Origin: Microbacterium sp. Marseille-Q6648
GTDB taxonomy: Bacteria; Actinomycetota; Actinomycetes; Actinomycetales; Microbacteriaceae
Reading direction: 5' to 3'
DNA: 64,000 nucleotides
Assembly: GCF_943181415.1 (NCBI RefSeq)
Contig: NZ_CALPBZ010000001.1
Coordinates: 868,001 to 932,000, forward strand
The position numbers and the translations under genes were made by a program. Numbering within the stretch: the first letter of the stretch is position 1; each line of letters begins with the position of its first letter. The notes under the pieces are model-generated. The model was given only the letters and a program-made list of their open reading frames with translations. It was not told the DNA's origin and ran no database searches. Below are positions 8,939 through 18,000 of the stretch, one piece after another.

Positions 8939-9655
8939 TCAGGCAGCGAGTCCCATCGCGTCCATGCGGCGCGAATGCGCGGCCATGAGTTCGGTGAACA
9001 CCGGCTCGACCTTCTCCTCGTCGGCGACGCGCAGCTCCGTCGGTCGCAGCGCGGCGCGCGCGATGAGCAGCGTGTCCCCGACGAGCCGGCGTCCCCACAT
9101 CGCCAGCAGGGATCGCCACTGCACATCGCTGGCGATCGTGTCGAGGATGATGTCGACGATCGCCTGACGGTCGTCGTCGGCTCTGAGGATCCTGGCCACA
9201 CGCCGGCCGGTCTCGCCGTAGCTCGATGACAGGGCGAGATAGAAGTCGTCCAGCATGCCGGCGGTGATGTGCACCGACAGCATGGTCTCCTGCGGTCGCA
9301 CCCCGTGGGTGGCGCGGCGGAAGGCGTCCAGCGGTTCCCGGAACGGGAGCATGAGGGTCGTGGGATCGTCGCCGCGCTCGCGGATCAGGGCGACGAGCGC
9401 CTCGTGCTTGGTCAGCGCCGCGCCCGCCGCCCGGGACAGCGACTCCTTCTGCGCCAGTTCCGGAGTCGAGGCGATCAGCTCGCTGAGGGTCTCGAAGTAT
9501 CCCAGCTGCAGATAGGCGGCCTGGCCGAGGAAGGTGTCGGCGTCGGGTGCGAGCTCTTCGAAGTCGACGCGGACGGCGTCGCCGAAATCTCCCCTCGAGC
9601 GCAGGGCCAGCGAGCGATCGCCGCGCCGACGGCGCTGCCAGAACCAGGTCACCAC
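8939..9655 (-). CDS. Ferritin-like fold protein (MiaE_2-like)
   Basis: A protein of about 238 residues that is largely helical. It carries ferritin-like metal-ligand patterns: YLQLGYFETLSELI, a helix with KHEALVALIRERG, and SDVQWRSLLAMWGRR. In actinobacteria this family is annotated as ferritin-like fold-containing protein or tRNA-(ms2io6A)-hydroxylase-like (MiaE_2) and is found next to a DEAD-box helicase, as here. Tandem GTG codons at 9655 and 9652 begin the recognisable sequence (VVTWFWQRRRR); an open frame extends further upstream to 9769 but encodes a low-complexity Arg/Ser/Pro stretch overlapping the divergent gene, so I reject it. Actual tRNA hydroxylation is unproven, since the diiron ligands cannot be assigned from sequence alone. 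Confidence 0.7.
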   Translation of the reverse strand: MVTWFWQRRRRGDRSLALRSRGDFGDAVRVDFEELAPDADTFLGQAAYLQLGYFETLSELIASTPELAQKESLSRAAGAALTKHEALVALIRERGDDPTTLMLPFREPLDAFRRATHGVRPQETMLSVHITAGMLDDFYLALSSSYGETGRRVARILRADDDRQAIVDIILDTIASDVQWRSLLAMWGRRLVGDTLLIARAALRPTELRVADEEKVEPVFTELMAAHSRRMDAMGLAA

Positions 9656-9786
9656 GGCTTCTACCCTAGGGCCGGGTATCCTGGAACGCGTCCCGGCGAC
9701 GGACCGGGACCCCGCGCCTGCGGATGAGTGAGGGCGTGGATCGCTTCGCGGCATCCCTCGCCGCCTCATCTGAACAGGTACATATC

Positions 9787-11271
9787 GTGACGACCTTCGC
9801 CGAACTCGGCGTAGACCAGGACATCGTCGAGGCCCTTGCCACCAAGGGCATCGTCGACGCGTTCCCCATCCAAGAGCAGACGATTCCGCTCGGGCTTCCC
9901 GGCCAGGACATCATCGGCCAGGCCAAGACCGGCACCGGCAAGACCTTCGGGTTCGGCATCCCCGTCGTCCAGCGGATGGGCCTCGACCCCGCCCCCGGCG
10001 TCAAGGCCCTCATCGTGGTCCCCACCCGTGAGCTGGCCGTCCAGGTCTACGAAGACATGGACATGCTCACGTCGAACCGCTCCACGAGCGTCGTCGCCAT
10101 CTACGGCGGCAAGGCGTACGAGGGGCAGATCGACCAGCTGAAGGCCGGTGCGCAGATCGTGGTCGGCACCCCCGGCCGTCTGATCGACCTCAGCAACCAG
10201 CGACTTCTCGACCTCTCGAACGCCACCGAGGTCGTGCTCGACGAGGCCGACAAGATGCTCGACCTCGGCTTCCTCGCCGACATCGAGAAGATCTTCACCA
10301 AGGTCCCGCCGGTGCGCCACACCCAGCTGTTCTCGGCGACCATGCCCGGGCCCATCGTGGCCCTGGCGCGCCGCTTCATGTCGAACCCCATCCACATGCG
10401 CGCCAACGATCCCGACGAGGGCCTCACGCAGGCGAACATCCGGCACCTCGTGTACCGAGCCCATTCGCTCGACAAGGACGAGGTCATCGCCCGCATCCTG
10501 CAGGCCGAGGGCCGGGGCAAGTCGGTCATCTTCACCCGCACCAAGCGCGCCGCGCAGAAGCTCGTCGACGAGCTCGGCGACCGCGGCTTCAACGCCGCTG
10601 CCGTGCACGGCGACATGAGCCAGGAGTCGCGCGAGCGCTCCATGGCCGCCTTCAAGGCCGGCAAGCGCGACGTGCTCATCGCCACCGACGTCGCCGCCCG
10701 CGGCATCGACGTCAACGACGTCACGCACGTCATCAACCACACGATCCCCGATGACGAGAAGACCTACCTGCACCGCGTCGGCCGCACCGGCCGCGCCGGC
10801 AAGACGGGCATCGCCGTCACGTTCGTGGACTGGGACGACCTGCACAAGTGGGCGCTGATCAACCGGGCCCTGGAGTTCGGTCAGCCCGAGCCGGTCGAGA
10901 CCTACTCCTCGAGCCCCCACCTGTACGACGACCTCGACATCCCCGCCGGGACCAAGGGCCGCATCGCGACGGCCCCGCGCACCCAGACCGTCAAGACGCA
11001 GGATGCCGGCACGAACGGCGACCGCCCTGCGCGGACCCCCCGCACGAACGACACCGGCGACGGAGATGCCCGCCGTAGGCGTCGCCGCCGCTCGGGCTCG
11101 GCCGCCGCCGGAGCCCAGGTGCCCGCCGAGCACGGAGCGCCCGCCCCGGCGTCCGTCCCCGACGGCGCGGGAACCCATGACGGCTCCGGCAAGGAGCACC
11201 ACGACGGCAAGCCCGCCCCGCGGCGCCGTCGCCGTCGCGGTCCGCGCACGGGCGGCACCCCCGCGGTCTGA
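9787..11271 (+). CDS. DEAD-box ATP-dependent RNA helicase
   Basis: A 494-residue DEAD-box helicase. In order it shows the Q motif (FAELGVD, then FPIQEQTIP, residues 4-33), Walker A AKTGTGKT (46-53), PTRELAVQ, TPGR, VLDEADKM (about 152), the SAT motif FSATMP (about 183), the second RecA domain with ARGIDV and the Arg-finger motif HRVGRTGRAG (about 332). After residue 400 comes a tail of Arg clusters (RRRRRR) mixed with Pro/Ala/Gly, typical of RNA-binding extensions. Its job is ATP-driven RNA remodelling in ribosome assembly or mRNA decay. Family members usually begin MTTFAELGVD, so I take the GTG at 9787; an in-frame ATG at 9724 would add 21 residues that do not look conserved. Confidence 0.9.
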   Translation: MTTFAELGVDQDIVEALATKGIVDAFPIQEQTIPLGLPGQDIIGQAKTGTGKTFGFGIPVVQRMGLDPAPGVKALIVVPTRELAVQVYEDMDMLTSNRSTSVVAIYGGKAYEGQIDQLKAGAQIVVGTPGRLIDLSNQRLLDLSNATEVVLDEADKMLDLGFLADIEKIFTKVPPVRHTQLFSATMPGPIVALARRFMSNPIHMRANDPDEGLTQANIRHLVYRAHSLDKDEVIARILQAEGRGKSVIFTRTKRAAQKLVDELGDRGFNAAAVHGDMSQESRERSMAAFKAGKRDVLIATDVAARGIDVNDVTHVINHTIPDDEKTYLHRVGRTGRAGKTGIAVTFVDWDDLHKWALINRALEFGQPEPVETYSSSPHLYDDLDIPAGTKGRIATAPRTQTVKTQDAGTNGDRPARTPRTNDTGDGDARRRRRRRSGSAAAGAQVPAEHGAPAPASVPDGAGTHDGSGKEHHDGKPAPRRRRRRGPRTGGTPAV

Positions 11272-11308
11272 CGCCGGACTGCCACATGCGCAGCGCGGGC
11301 GGCGGCGC

Positions 11309-12172
11309 TCAGGGATAGACCGGGGTGCTGCCGCTCGCGCTGTCGATGAGGCGCGCGACCATCGCGTCGGCCGTGGTGTTCTCGCCCGGCAGGTTCGGCT
11401 TGCCGACTCCGTGGTAGTCGCTCGAGCCGGTGACGATCAGGTCCCGCTCGCGGCACAGCCGGGCGAGGGTCTCCCGGCCCGCGGGCAGGTTCTCGCGATG
11501 ATCGAGTTCGAATCCGCCCAGACCGGCGTCCAGCATCCGCTCGGTGAGTCGCTCGGGCAGGAGGCCGGCACGACCGGCGGGGTGAGCGATGATAGCCACT
11601 CCCCCGGCTGCGACGACGAGTTCGACCGCGGTCACCGGGTCGGGCGCGTAGAGGGCCACGTAGTAGTCGCCGCGCGGGCTCAGGATGCCCGAGAACGCTT
11701 CGGCGCGATCGCGCACGAGGCCCCGTGCGATCAGGGCGTCCGCGATGTGGGGACGCCCCACGGTGGCACCGTCGATCGTCTGGGCGACAATGTCGTCCCA
11801 CACGAGGTCGTAGTCGCGGGCGATCCGGTCGGCCATGACACGCGCCCGATCGAGGCGCGAGGAGCGGATCCGGTCGGTCATCGCCCGCAGCGCCGGGTGG
11901 TCGGGGTCGAACAGGTAGGCCAGCACGTGGACGCTGCGCCACTCGTGCCGGGCCGACAGCTCCATCCCCGGCAGCAGCGTCATCCCCAGAGAAGTGGCGG
12001 CCTCCGCCGCCTCGGCCCACCCCGATGTCGTGTCGTGGTCGGTGAGCGCGACCGTGCGCAGTCCGTGTCGATGGGCGGCGCTCATAAGTTCGGCGGGCGC
12101 CTCGGTCCCGTCGGAATGGGTCGAGTGCAGGTGCAGGTCGCTCGGACCGGAGAAGCGACGTGATGCCTGCAC
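11309..12172 (-). CDS. PHP-domain phosphoesterase
   Basis: A 287-residue PHP-family hydrolase. The metal-binding motifs are all present: SDLHLHSTHSDG (residues 11-22), TDHDT, GMELSA, IIAHPAG and the C-terminal SSDYHG. Actinobacterial homologues act as 5'-to-3' exonucleases or nucleoside 3',5'-bisphosphate phosphatases (TrpH/RNase AM group), but the substrate cannot be read from sequence. The GTG at 12172 begins the region that looks conserved, although a GGAGG sequence sits directly against it with no spacer; an ATG at 12232 is an alternative that adds 20 Arg- and Ala-rich residues. It is divergent from the EEP gene and convergent with the DEAD-box gene. Confidence 0.8.
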   Translation of the reverse strand: MQASRRFSGPSDLHLHSTHSDGTEAPAELMSAAHRHGLRTVALTDHDTTSGWAEAAEAATSLGMTLLPGMELSARHEWRSVHVLAYLFDPDHPALRAMTDRIRSSRLDRARVMADRIARDYDLVWDDIVAQTIDGATVGRPHIADALIARGLVRDRAEAFSGILSPRGDYYVALYAPDPVTAVELVVAAGGVAIIAHPAGRAGLLPERLTERMLDAGLGGFELDHRENLPAGRETLARLCRERDLIVTGSSDYHGVGKPNLPGENTTADAMVARLIDSASGSTPVYP

Positions 12173-12276
12173 CCTCCGAGGGTATCGCCGGTGGACGGCG
12201 CCGGCGTCGCACGCGCATGCGCTCCCCGGCATGTCCGCTGACCGATCTCCCAGGCTGCTGACATAGAGTCGCCGTC

Positions 12277-13296
12277 GTGCTTCGCCTCGTGGGGGTCCTG
12301 GTGACCGTGGTCGGCGCGATCGTCGCAGCCGCTCTGACCTTCCCCGGAGTGTTCAGCGTGGGTCGCTTCTGGCCGGTGGCGCAGGTCGTCTCGTTCCGCG
12401 GCCTCCTCGCGGCCGGATTCGCCGCGGCGACCCTCTTCCTGCTGCTGCTCGCCATCGCGCGTCCGCTGCGGGCGATGGCGCTCACCCTCGCCCTGGTGAC
12501 CGCGCTGGCCGCCGGGGCGAACGTCGCGATGCTGATGACGCGGGGGCTCGGAACCGAGAGCCTCCCGGCGAAGTCCGACGCCAGCATCCGGGTCATGACG
12601 TGGAACACCGCCGGCGAGGCGACGACCGCCGACACGGTGGCCAAGATCGCCGTGGCCATGGACGCCGACATCGTCGCACTCCCCGAGACGACGATCGCCA
12701 CCGGCGAGCAGGTCGCCATCGCGATGCGCGAACTCGGGCATCCGATGTGGGCGCATCACGTCGACAACCCGTCGACCCAGTGGGATGCCGGATCGACCAC
12801 CCTCCTGATCACGCCGGATCTGGGCGATTACGCCGTCATCGAGGCCTCGCAGGACGGCACCAGCAACACCTCCACGGTGCCGAGTGCGGTGGCGATGCCC
12901 ACGAGCGGCGACGGACCGATCGTGGTGGCCGCGCACGCGGTCGCCCCGCGGCAGGCGTACATGTCGTACTGGCGCAGCGACCTGCAGTGGCTGGCGGATC
13001 AGTGCGCCGATGCGAATGTGATCCTCGCGGGCGACTTCAACGCCACCCTCGACCACATGGCCGGTCTGGGCGTGGACGGCGGCACTCTCGGACGCTGTCA
13101 CGACATCGCCGCAGAGACCGGCAACGGCGCCGTCGGCACCTGGACGACCGCGATCCCCGCCCTCCTCGGCGCCCCCATCGACCACGTCATGGCAACGACG
13201 CACTGGAAGCCGACCGGCTCGATCGTCCTGCGGTCCCTGGACGGATCCGGCAGCGATCACCGGCCGCTGATCGTCCAGCTCGAGCCTGTGGACTGA
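12277..13296 (+). CDS. Membrane-anchored endonuclease/exonuclease/phosphatase family protein
   Basis: A 339-residue protein. Residues of about 3-90 form three transmembrane segments (VGVLVTVVGAIVAAALTF; LLAAGFAAATLFLLLLAI; MALTLALVTALAAGANVAM). Residues of about 105-339 form an EEP domain with VMTWNTAG, LPET (the metal-binding Glu), VILAGDFNATLDH, PIDHVM and SDHRPLIV, so the catalytic set Asn/Glu, GDFN and the terminal SDH are intact. The domain is probably extracytoplasmic. The substrate may be a phosphodiester or a lipid head group; this is inference. It starts with GTG, 104 bp from the divergent PHP gene. Confidence 0.8.
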   Translation: MLRLVGVLVTVVGAIVAAALTFPGVFSVGRFWPVAQVVSFRGLLAAGFAAATLFLLLLAIARPLRAMALTLALVTALAAGANVAMLMTRGLGTESLPAKSDASIRVMTWNTAGEATTADTVAKIAVAMDADIVALPETTIATGEQVAIAMRELGHPMWAHHVDNPSTQWDAGSTTLLITPDLGDYAVIEASQDGTSNTSTVPSAVAMPTSGDGPIVVAAHAVAPRQAYMSYWRSDLQWLADQCADANVILAGDFNATLDHMAGLGVDGGTLGRCHDIAAETGNGAVGTWTTAIPALLGAPIDHVMATTHWKPTGSIVLRSLDGSGSDHRPLIVQLEPVD

Positions 13297-13346
13297 CGCG
13301 CACCGACCGCCGATCCCGGGCGGGTGCGTCGTGCGAGACTGGGCGG

Positions 13347-14765
13347 ATGAGCACCTCAGGCGACAGCGACACGATCGCGCAGACCGACGGCGAGCGCCCC
13401 ACCACCAGCACCAACCGCCGCCAGCCCTACGGTCAGGGCTTCCTCGACACGATCTCGACGGGCTGGGCCGAGCGCCCCGATTCCACTCCCCCGCAGCGGG
13501 CACAGGCGCCGTATGCGGCCGCGCGCCGCGATGCGGTGTCGGCGGCATTCCCGGGCTCCCGCCTGGTCGTCCCCGCCGGCGGCCTCAAGCAGCGCAGCAA
13601 CGACACCGACTACCCGTTCCGCGCGCACTCCGCCTTCGCGCACCTGACCGGGTGGGCCAGTGACGCCGAGCCCGATGCCGCACTGGTCTTCGAGCCGCGC
13701 GAGGACGGTCACGACGTCACGCTCTACTTCCGCGAGCGCGCCGACCGCACGACGGCGGAGTTCTACTCCAATGCGGCGATCGGCGAGTTCTGGATCGGAC
13801 CCCGCCCGTCCCTGGCGGCGGTGGCCGCTGACCTGGGCGTGGGCACCGCGCACATCGACGACTTCGCCGCGGGCGAGGACGACCGCGTCGTCGGCGAGGA
13901 CGCCGACGTGACGCGCTTCGTGTCGGAGCTGCGCCTGGTCAAGGACGACTACGAGATCGCGCAGCTCCGCGAGGCGGTCGCCGCGACCGCGGCCGGCTTC
14001 GACGACATCGTCGCCGACCTGCCGCGGGTCATCGCGCACCCGCGCGGCGAGCGCATCGTCGAGGGCGTGTTCCATCTGCGGGCGCGCAGCGACGGCAACA
14101 CGGTGGGGTACGACACCATCGCCGCCTCCGGTCCGCACGCGTGCTATCTGCACTGGACCCGCAACGACGGGGCGGTGGTTCCGGGCGACCTCATCCTCAT
14201 CGACGCCGGCGTCGAGGTCGACAGCCTCTACACCGCCGACATCACCCGCACGCTGCCGGTCAGCGGACGCTTCACCGACGTGCAGCGCCGCGTCTACGAA
14301 GCCGTGCGCGAAGCCGCCGACGCCGCTTTCACCGCCGCGCGGCCCGGGGTGCGCTTCCGCAGCGTCCACGACGCCGCCATGGAGGTCATCGCCGCGCGGG
14401 TCGCGGAATGGGGACTTCTGCCCGTCACGGCGCAGGAGGCGCTCGACGCGGACGCGGGCGGCCACCACCGGCGTTACATGGTGCACGGGACGAGCCATCA
14501 CCTCGGCATCGACGTCCACGACTGCGCGCAGGCCCGACGTGAGATGTACTACGACGGCGTGCTGGAGGCGGGCATGGTCTTCACGATCGAACCCGGCCTG
14601 TACTTCCAGATCGACGACACCACCGTGCCGGAGGAGTACCGGGGCATCGGGGTCCGCATCGAGGACGACATCCTCATGACGGTGGACGGCCCGGTCAACC
14701 TCTCGGCAGACATCCCCCGCTCGGCCGACGAGGTCGAGGCCTGGATCGCGCGGCTGTCCTCGTGA
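13347..14765 (+). CDS. pepP: Xaa-Pro aminopeptidase (aminopeptidase P family, M24)
   Basis: A 472-residue M24 metallopeptidase that removes N-terminal residues preceding proline. The aminopeptidase-P N-domain spans about residues 50-190 (RSNDTDYPFRAHSAFAHLTG), followed by the pita-bread catalytic domain. The five metal ligands fall in LILIDAGVEVDSLYTADITR (two Asp), VHGTSHHLGIDVHD (His), FTIEPGLYF (Glu) and RIEDDILM (Glu). The first 45 residues are polar and possibly disordered. It starts with ATG at 13347. Its TGA overlaps the GTG of the next gene (GTGA), which couples it to a gamma-glutamyltransferase-like gene, so a joint role in peptide turnover is plausible. Confidence 0.9.
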   Translation: MSTSGDSDTIAQTDGERPTTSTNRRQPYGQGFLDTISTGWAERPDSTPPQRAQAPYAAARRDAVSAAFPGSRLVVPAGGLKQRSNDTDYPFRAHSAFAHLTGWASDAEPDAALVFEPREDGHDVTLYFRERADRTTAEFYSNAAIGEFWIGPRPSLAAVAADLGVGTAHIDDFAAGEDDRVVGEDADVTRFVSELRLVKDDYEIAQLREAVAATAAGFDDIVADLPRVIAHPRGERIVEGVFHLRARSDGNTVGYDTIAASGPHACYLHWTRNDGAVVPGDLILIDAGVEVDSLYTADITRTLPVSGRFTDVQRRVYEAVREAADAAFTAARPGVRFRSVHDAAMEVIAARVAEWGLLPVTAQEALDADAGGHHRRYMVHGTSHHLGIDVHDCAQARREMYYDGVLEAGMVFTIEPGLYFQIDDTTVPEEYRGIGVRIEDDILMTVDGPVNLSADIPRSADEVEAWIARLSS

Positions 14766-16576
14766 GCTCCGTCTCCACCCCGTCGCCCGCGTTCACCCCG
14801 CCGTCGGCCTTCACGACGCGCCCGACCCTCACCGGCACCTTCGGGATGGCCGCGTCGACGCACTGGATCGCCACCGCGGCCGCGCAGGCGATGCTCGAGC
14901 GCGGCGGCAACGCCTTCGACGCCGCCGTGGCGGGCGGATTCGTGCTCCACATCGTCGAACCGCACCTGAACGGCCCCGGCGGCGACCTGGTCGGTCTGTT
15001 CGCCACGGCCGCCGACCCGGGGACCCCGGTCGTGCTGATGGGCCAGGGACCGGCGCCGGCCGGCGCCGACATCGAGCACTTCCGCTCCCAAGGCCTCGAC
15101 CTCGTCCCCGGAGCGGGCGGCCTCGCCGCAGCCGTGCCCGGCGCCGTGGACGCATGGCTCCTGCTTCTCCGCGATCACGGCACGCTCGAGCTGTCCGAGG
15201 TCCTCGCACCCGCGATCGGGTACGCGCGGGACGGCGCCCCGCTGCTGCCCACCGCCGCCGCCACGATCGCCCGGGTCGCCGAGCTGTTCCGCGACCACTG
15301 GCCGAGCTCGGCCGCGCTGTGGCTGCCGGAGGGACGGGTGCCCGCCGCCGGGGAGCTGCACCGCAACCCCGCCTATGCGACGGTGCTGGAAGAGCTCGTC
15401 TACGCCGGCACCGACGGCACCACCCGTGCCGACCGCATCGATGCCGCGCGCGACGAGTGGGCGACGGGGCGCGTCGCGCAGGCCGCCGCCGCCTTCCTCG
15501 CCGTCCCGCACCGGCACTCGTCCGGCACCGACCATTCGGCCGTGATCTCGGCGGCCGACTTCGGCGAGTTCCGCGCGTCGTACGAGGATGCCGCCACCAC
15601 GGCGTTCCGCGGGCACGTCGTGGCCAAGGCGGGCGCCTGGTGCCAGGGCCCCGCCCTGCTCGAGGCGCTGCGGATCCTCGAACCGCTCGCGGACGAGGAC
15701 CTCGACGTGTCGACCGAGCGCGGCGCGCACACGGTCGTCGAGACGCTCAAGCTCGTCCTGGCCGACCGCGACGCGCACTTCGGCGAAGACGTCGATGTCG
15801 CCGCGCTGCTGGACGAGGCCTTCATCGCGGGGCGACGGGACGCGATCGGGGCCGCGGCGTCGCGGGAGTGGCGCCCGGGTCGGCTCGGCGACGCGGAGCC
15901 GTTCCGGCCCCCGCTTCGACGCACCGCCGATGAGACCGTGTCGTTCGCCGGGGCCGGCGAGCCCACGGTCGCCCGCGACGGCGTCACGCGCGGCGACACG
16001 TGCCACATCGACGTGGTGGACCGCTGGGGGAACATCGTGTCGGTCACGCCGTCGGGCGGGTGGCTGCAGTCTTCGCCGACGATCCCCGAGCTCGGCTTCT
16101 GCCTGGGAACGCGCCTGCAGATGACATGGCTCGATCCGGGGTCGCCCTCGGCGCTGCGTCCGGGGGCACGCCCCCGCACGACGCTCACCCCGACCCTCGT
16201 CCTCCGCGACGGCGCCGCCGTCTGCGCCATGGGCACGCCCGGCGGCGACCAGCAGGACCAATGGCAGCTGCCGATGATCCTGCGCATGCTCGCCGGCGGC
16301 TACAGCGCGCAGGAGGCGATCGACGCCCCCACCCTGCACACCACCGCCCTGGTGGACTCGTTCTGGCCGCGCACGTGGGATCCAGCGGGCGTCGTGGTCG
16401 AGGATCGCCTGGGCGACGAGGTCATCGAAGCGCTCCGTCGCCGCGGCCACGACGTCACCCGCGCCGGGGACTGGCGCCTCGGTCGCCTGTCCGCCGTGGG
16501 GATCGACCGCGCACGCGGCGTGCTGTGGGCCGCCGCCAACCCGCGGGGCATGCAGGGCTACGCCGCCGGGCGCTGA
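14762..16576 (+). CDS. Gamma-glutamyltransferase family protein
   Basis: A 604-residue Ntn-hydrolase of the gamma-glutamyltranspeptidase family. The large-subunit part has NAFDAAVAGGF and a GPGGD motif near the start. The autoprocessing site GDTCHIDVVDRWGN puts the nucleophile at Thr413, followed by IVSVTPSGG and later MGTPGGDQQDQWQ. No signal peptide is visible, so it is probably cytoplasmic, unlike secreted GGT; this fits the YwrD-like or oxamate/acylase branch of the family, and the exact substrate is uncertain. It starts with GTG, overlapping the stop of the upstream aminopeptidase P gene by 4 nt. The gene is convergent with the stress-protein/hydrolase gene, one base apart. Confidence 0.85.
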   Translation: MSSVSTPSPAFTPPSAFTTRPTLTGTFGMAASTHWIATAAAQAMLERGGNAFDAAVAGGFVLHIVEPHLNGPGGDLVGLFATAADPGTPVVLMGQGPAPAGADIEHFRSQGLDLVPGAGGLAAAVPGAVDAWLLLLRDHGTLELSEVLAPAIGYARDGAPLLPTAAATIARVAELFRDHWPSSAALWLPEGRVPAAGELHRNPAYATVLEELVYAGTDGTTRADRIDAARDEWATGRVAQAAAAFLAVPHRHSSGTDHSAVISAADFGEFRASYEDAATTAFRGHVVAKAGAWCQGPALLEALRILEPLADEDLDVSTERGAHTVVETLKLVLADRDAHFGEDVDVAALLDEAFIAGRRDAIGAAASREWRPGRLGDAEPFRPPLRRTADETVSFAGAGEPTVARDGVTRGDTCHIDVVDRWGNIVSVTPSGGWLQSSPTIPELGFCLGTRLQMTWLDPGSPSALRPGARPRTTLTPTLVLRDGAAVCAMGTPGGDQQDQWQLPMILRMLAGGYSAQEAIDAPTLHTTALVDSFWPRTWDPAGVVVEDRLGDEVIEALRRRGHDVTRAGDWRLGRLSAVGIDRARGVLWAAANPRGMQGYAAGR

Positions 16577-16577
16577 C

Positions 16578-17960
16578 TCAGGAGCGCTCGCGCATCCACG
16601 CCGCCACGATCGGCGCCAGCTCGGCGCCGATCGTGGCGGCATCGCGGCGCCGCCCTGCCACCTCGAAGGAGTGCCCTGCGCCCTCGACCCACGCGATGCG
16701 GGCATCGGCGCACGCCGCCAGCGCGTCGACCAGTTGCGCATGGGGGTCGATGAACGGATCGCGGGTGCCTTCGACGAACAGCTGCGGCTGCGCGACGCGC
16801 GGCAGGTGCGCCGCGCGAGGCTTGTCGGGCCGTCCCGGCGGGTGCAGCGGATAGCCGAGGTACACCAGCCCCGCCGGTGAGATCGCGCCCTCCGCCGCCG
16901 CCATCGAGGCCATCCGACCGCCGTACGACTTGCCCGCAGCCCAGAGCGGGGACCGGTCGAGGTCGGCGGCCAGCGCGGCGACGGCCCGCCATGTCGCGAC
17001 GGCGTGAGCGGGCGGCCCCGGCATCCGACGCCCCGCGGTGAGATAGGGGAAGTCGAAGCGCAGCGTCGAGACGCCCTCGCCGCGCATGCCGGCGGCGAAA
17101 CCCACGAGGAACGGATGCGACGAGCCGGCGCCTGCGCCGTGGGCGATCGCCATGGTCGCCCATCCGGCCTCGGCGCGCTCGTGCCACGCGACGGTCTCGA
17201 CGCGACCGGTGGGAAGGTCGACCGGCACGTTCAGCGCGCCGGCGGAGGTCATCGCCCGGGGGCCCGGTCCGGAGCCGCGGGGTCCGGACCGGCGGGGTTC
17301 GGGGAGGCGGGGCCCGGGAGGCGCCGGGTGCGGCGGTCTCCGGCGCACCCGAGCCGTCACCCGAGCGGGCAGGCGGGGTGATCCGCTCCCTGCAGCGCGG
17401 CGCTCGGTCGGGGGCGCCTCTGGCGCGGCGCGGGCCGGGGCCGCGGGGGGCGGGTCGGATGCCGCGGTCGGCGTGCTCTCGGACGCGGCGCCCGGGGCGT
17501 TGAGGATGCCGCGTGCGCGGTTCAGGCTCGCAGCGGAGACCGTCACCTCGTAGTGGTCGGCGGCGACCTGCATGACCGAGGCGAAGTCGCGACGGCGGCG
17601 GACGAGGGAGTAGGTGACCAGGCTCAGCAGCATCCCGATCGCGATGCCCACGAACAGCACGCCGACGAAGGCCTGGATGGGGACGGTCGGGCTGCCGATC
17701 ACGAGGATCGCCGAGAACAGCATTCCCAGCAGAAGCCCGTTGACCGCGCCCGAGCGGGCGGCGGCGGCGTAGCCGAGGCGCCCGGTGACCCGCTCGATCG
17801 ATCGCAGTCCCTTGCCGACGATCGCGATCTCCCGCGCGGGGACATCGGCGGCGATGAGCGCCGACACCGCCTTCTGCGCGGCCTCGTAGGTGGGGTATCC
17901 GGCGACGGTCTGTCCGACCTCGTCCTTGCCCTGCGGGAAGCGTCCGCCCATCATGGTCAT
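16578..17960 (-). CDS. General stress protein (YflT-like) fused in frame to an alpha/beta hydrolase
   Basis: A 460-residue open frame holding two normally separate proteins. Residues 1-155 are a YflT-type general stress protein: VAGYPTYEAAQKAVSALIAA, REIAIVGKGLRSIERV, then two membrane segments (about 70-92 and 96-120). Residues of about 156-236 are Pro/Ala/Arg/Gly-rich low-complexity sequence. Residues 237-460, starting MTSAGALNVPVDLP, are a KANL3/Tex30-type alpha/beta hydrolase with AIAHGAGAGSSHP, the nucleophile motif AGKSYGGRM, GTRDPFIDP and the final His in EGAGHSFEVAG. The ATG of the hydrolase part is at 17252 with only a weak ribosome binding site, so separate translation cannot be excluded. 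In the linker another frame reads RERITPPARSGDGSGAPE, which looks more like a normal tail of the stress protein; a frameshift, natural or technical, is possible near 17400. Confidence 0.7.
   Translation of the reverse strand: MTMMGGRFPQGKDEVGQTVAGYPTYEAAQKAVSALIAADVPAREIAIVGKGLRSIERVTGRLGYAAAARSGAVNGLLLGMLFSAILVIGSPTVPIQAFVGVLFVGIAIGMLLSLVTYSLVRRRRDFASVMQVAADHYEVTVSAASLNRARGILNAPGAASESTPTAASDPPPAAPARAAPEAPPTERRAAGSGSPRLPARVTARVRRRPPHPAPPGPRLPEPRRSGPRGSGPGPRAMTSAGALNVPVDLPTGRVETVAWHERAEAGWATMAIAHGAGAGSSHPFLVGFAAGMRGEGVSTLRFDFPYLTAGRRMPGPPAHAVATWRAVAALAADLDRSPLWAAGKSYGGRMASMAAAEGAISPAGLVYLGYPLHPPGRPDKPRAAHLPRVAQPQLFVEGTRDPFIDPHAQLVDALAACADARIAWVEGAGHSFEVAGRRRDAATIGAELAPIVAAWMRERS
16600..16640. 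terminator. Perfect 18-bp inverted repeat, 3' of the GGT-like gene and inside the hydrolase 3' end
   Basis: The arm gccgccacgatcggcgcc (16600-16617) and its exact complement (16623-16640) flank a 5-nt loop. It starts 24 nt after the stop of the forward gamma-glutamyltransferase-like gene, as expected for its terminator, but it also encodes part of the last 15 residues of the convergent hydrolase (AATIGAELAPIVAA). No U-run follows on the forward strand. Confidence 0.6.
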
Positions 17961-18000
17961 GCTCCCATCCTCCCACGCTCCCCCGGGCTACTCTGGGGAG

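Noticed and set aside
13297-13346. Possible hairpin after the EEP gene (gacgcgcacc with a partial complement)
   Set aside because: Pairing is imperfect and the stem short; not distinguishable from GC-rich background.
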